Shown here: piece after piece, positions 62,099-64,000 of the stretch
Position numbering within the stretch: position 1 is the stretch's first letter
Layout of the letters: every line of letters starts with the position of its first letter
Assembly (NCBI GenBank): GCA_038049695.1
Contig: CP142456.1
Location: 73,865,422 to 73,929,421 of the forward strand
DNA: 64,000 bases
Source of the DNA: Cinnamomum chago
Lineage: Eukaryota; Streptophyta; Magnoliopsida; Laurales; Lauraceae
Direction of reading: 5' to 3'
Translations under genes and position numbers: made by a program
Notes under the pieces: model-generated
Databases searched by the model: none
What the model was told of the DNA's origin: nothing
The model's input: the letters and a program-made list of their open reading frames with translations, nothing else

Positions 62099-62381
62099 AG
62101 GCCTATTTGTTTGAATGGAACTGAATTTCTTGGAATTCAAGATAAAGTGGGTTACGGTTAAGGTTAAAAAATATTAAGAGGTGAGCGGCACAAAAAAAAA
62201 AAAAAAAAAAGTTGAGAGGTGAAGGTGATGACCTTCTAATCATTTTCCACCACAGGGGCCATAATTACATGGTCATTTGGGGAACAAACACTTTTATTTC
62301 TTGAATTTTAGCTACTTAGATAAAAAGATATTTCCGAGAATTTGCAGGAAATAAATTCTATGCAAACAAAGGGGCTCATGA
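62099..62381. mobile_element. Small hAT-like MITE
   Basis: Left GGCCTATTTGTTTGAATGGA and inverted right GAGCCCCTTTGTTTGCATAG form TIRs followed by AATT(C/T) words. About 283 bp. Flanks show no convincing 8-bp duplication. Related by its ends to 48266-49744. Confidence 0.55.
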
Positions 62382-63729
62382 AGATACATCTGAACAACAA
62401 ATTTTCTAATTATAATTAAATAATAAACTCAATAACGAACAAATATTTACAATTCTTACTCTTTCATTTCCTAATTCCTGCATTAGTTTCACACTTCACT
62501 CATATTTTTCTTGGTTTGCAACAGCTGGTTTTATCTTTTTAATTAATAGTGGAGCGATAAAAGGATCTTCAATACTTAGGTTTAATTAGTTCATGGCAAT
62601 CTCTTGTGGGACATAAACATACACCTTAGGACTCTTCATATTGGTTAGCGATCGCCTCCTAATTGATGGAATAAGGCTATGATGTTGATGATGATGATTA
62701 CGATGAGAACAAGTTAAGAGCCTATTAGATTATTTCACATAATACTAAAATCAGGTTCATAAGAGCATAGGATAATTTATCTTATTCCATCTTACATATT
62801 CTATAGTCTTGTTCCTTTCAATAATTACAATAAGAAAAGTACTTAGTCTAGTGCGAAATTAAATAATAACAAGCATAATCAGGGTCTTTGACCACATCCT
62901 TAAGATTAATTAGTGATATAATTAAATATAATAGTAATAGATACTGCCATTTCTAATTCGAGCCGGTTGCTGGGCCCTACTTCTAATGTGAGATTGACCT
63001 TCCAATGACCTTTTTCTTATGTAATACTTTTTCCAATTTTTGATTTATTGGCCGGTACTTGAAATTCGTCCCATCTCAATGGTTCAATAGTTGTACCATA
63101 TGGTCCACCTGGGTCATAATGTGGAGGGTTTTTTCCAAAATTTATGGGGGAGGCCATTGGTCCCATGATGCACAAATACGGTATGGATACAGCAATGATA
63201 CGGTTTTTACACATAAAAAGTGAAATATCGAATACGATATGACACGATACGTTATCCATTTTAAAGTATCCGTATGTCATAGCATTGTCCCTTTCTTTCC
63301 TAATCCCACGTTCAAGGATTAAGAATGTGTCATTCATGCAATGAGAATGAAGTGCCTTGCCTTTGTGCTATCAGTGATATGATAATGATATTTGCTTAGG
63401 TACGAAGGAAGCTTTAGTCAACCAATGCACCATGGAAGTTTTGCTTTGTGCGTGTTATTTGTTTGGACAAAGAGAAAAGATAGTTTGGACAAAGAGAAAA
63501 GGTAGACAAAGTAGACGTGAAAGATACAATTCAAATAGATAATTTATCTTGCGCTCTATGGTCCATTTTGGCGATTGCCAAGGATGATGATGCAATTAAG
63601 GGGTGCTCCTCCTTTGGAGATGGTCTGTATGAGTGCTTCGGCACACAATAGGAGAAGAATCTCCCCTATCTATATTTCATATAAACTTATTTTCTCTTTT
63701 ACTTTCTTCATTTTATTTTATTTTTTTAC

Positions 63730-64000
63730 AATAAGGGTAATTTCATTAAAGAAAAGAGAGCAGAAACAAGGGAAGGGAAATAAAAATAGGTCTCTGAAAG
63801 ACCCCCAGAAACAAAGACACAAAAGCAAAAAGGAAACCAAAGAGGAGAAGGGGAGATACAGAAGGCAGAAGCTGCAAAACGGAACAAAATTGGCGGCAAA
63901 GGAGAGCTGTAACAGAAAACTTCAAAAGAAAATTGCCTAGAAATAGATCACCCTACTGGAAGTTTGAGGAAGAGGAGATAGAGAGGTATTCCTGCAGAAG
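63730..64000 (-). mobile_element. Possible LINE 3' end running off the window
   Basis: On the minus strand the sequence approaches CTTTAATGAAATTACCC before an A/T-rich tail (63690-63730 on the plus strand), a common 3' end form in plant LINEs. The flanking part (AGACCCCCAGAAAC on the plus strand) is purine-rich. If true, the coding part lies beyond 64000. No frame here proves it. Confidence 0.3.

Overview
The window is plant nuclear DNA from an angiosperm. Three things show this: spliced genes with canonical GT-AG introns, plant families (a type I metacaspase, a plant MORN-repeat protein, cytosolic ribosomal protein eL43), and AT-rich intergenic DNA full of plant transposons (Copia and Gypsy pieces, TRIM, hAT, Mutator-like and other MITEs, tRNA-derived SINEs). 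The repeat content suggests a woody dicot or magnoliid, but the species cannot be fixed from sequence alone.

Layout. 1-9.5 kb: an apparently intact five-exon type I metacaspase gene on the minus strand (2150-9501), with a hAT-like element beyond its 3' end. 9.6-13.7 kb: small elements, including one bounded by arrays of GATATC palindromes, a Mutator-like MITE with a perfect 9-bp target duplication, and a TGAGAAC-type MITE. 14.1-29.9 kb: a second, dead metacaspase copy on the minus strand. It is scattered over about 15.7 kb, split by a full Copia element (14312-19398), older Copia and Gypsy relics, MITEs, a 5S-rRNA-like (Cassandra-type) LTR and a 2.6-kb Gypsy-type LTR inside exon 1. 33.4-33.7 kb: the last exon and 3' flank of a third metacaspase copy. 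34.6-35.6 kb: a tandem array of a MITE. 37.3-40.7 kb: a complete eL43 (RPL37A) gene on the plus strand with a typical ribosomal-protein promoter. 43.9-52.5 kb: a three-exon gene on the minus strand for a membrane-anchored MORN-repeat protein. Its 6.7-kb first intron carries nested transposons, including a TRIM with three LTRs. 52.6-64 kb: no gene recognised, only MITEs, tandem repeats and a possible LINE end.

The genes do not form an operon or an obvious pathway. The coherent story is a local metacaspase duplication: one copy survives, one is a heavily invaded pseudogene, and one is a tail fragment. The best leads for novelty are the GATATC-palindrome element, the three-LTR TRIM, the nested hAT-like elements with exact target duplications, and the 1.3-kb segment at 53-54 kb bracketed by direct repeats. 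I found no multi-gene system that looks new.
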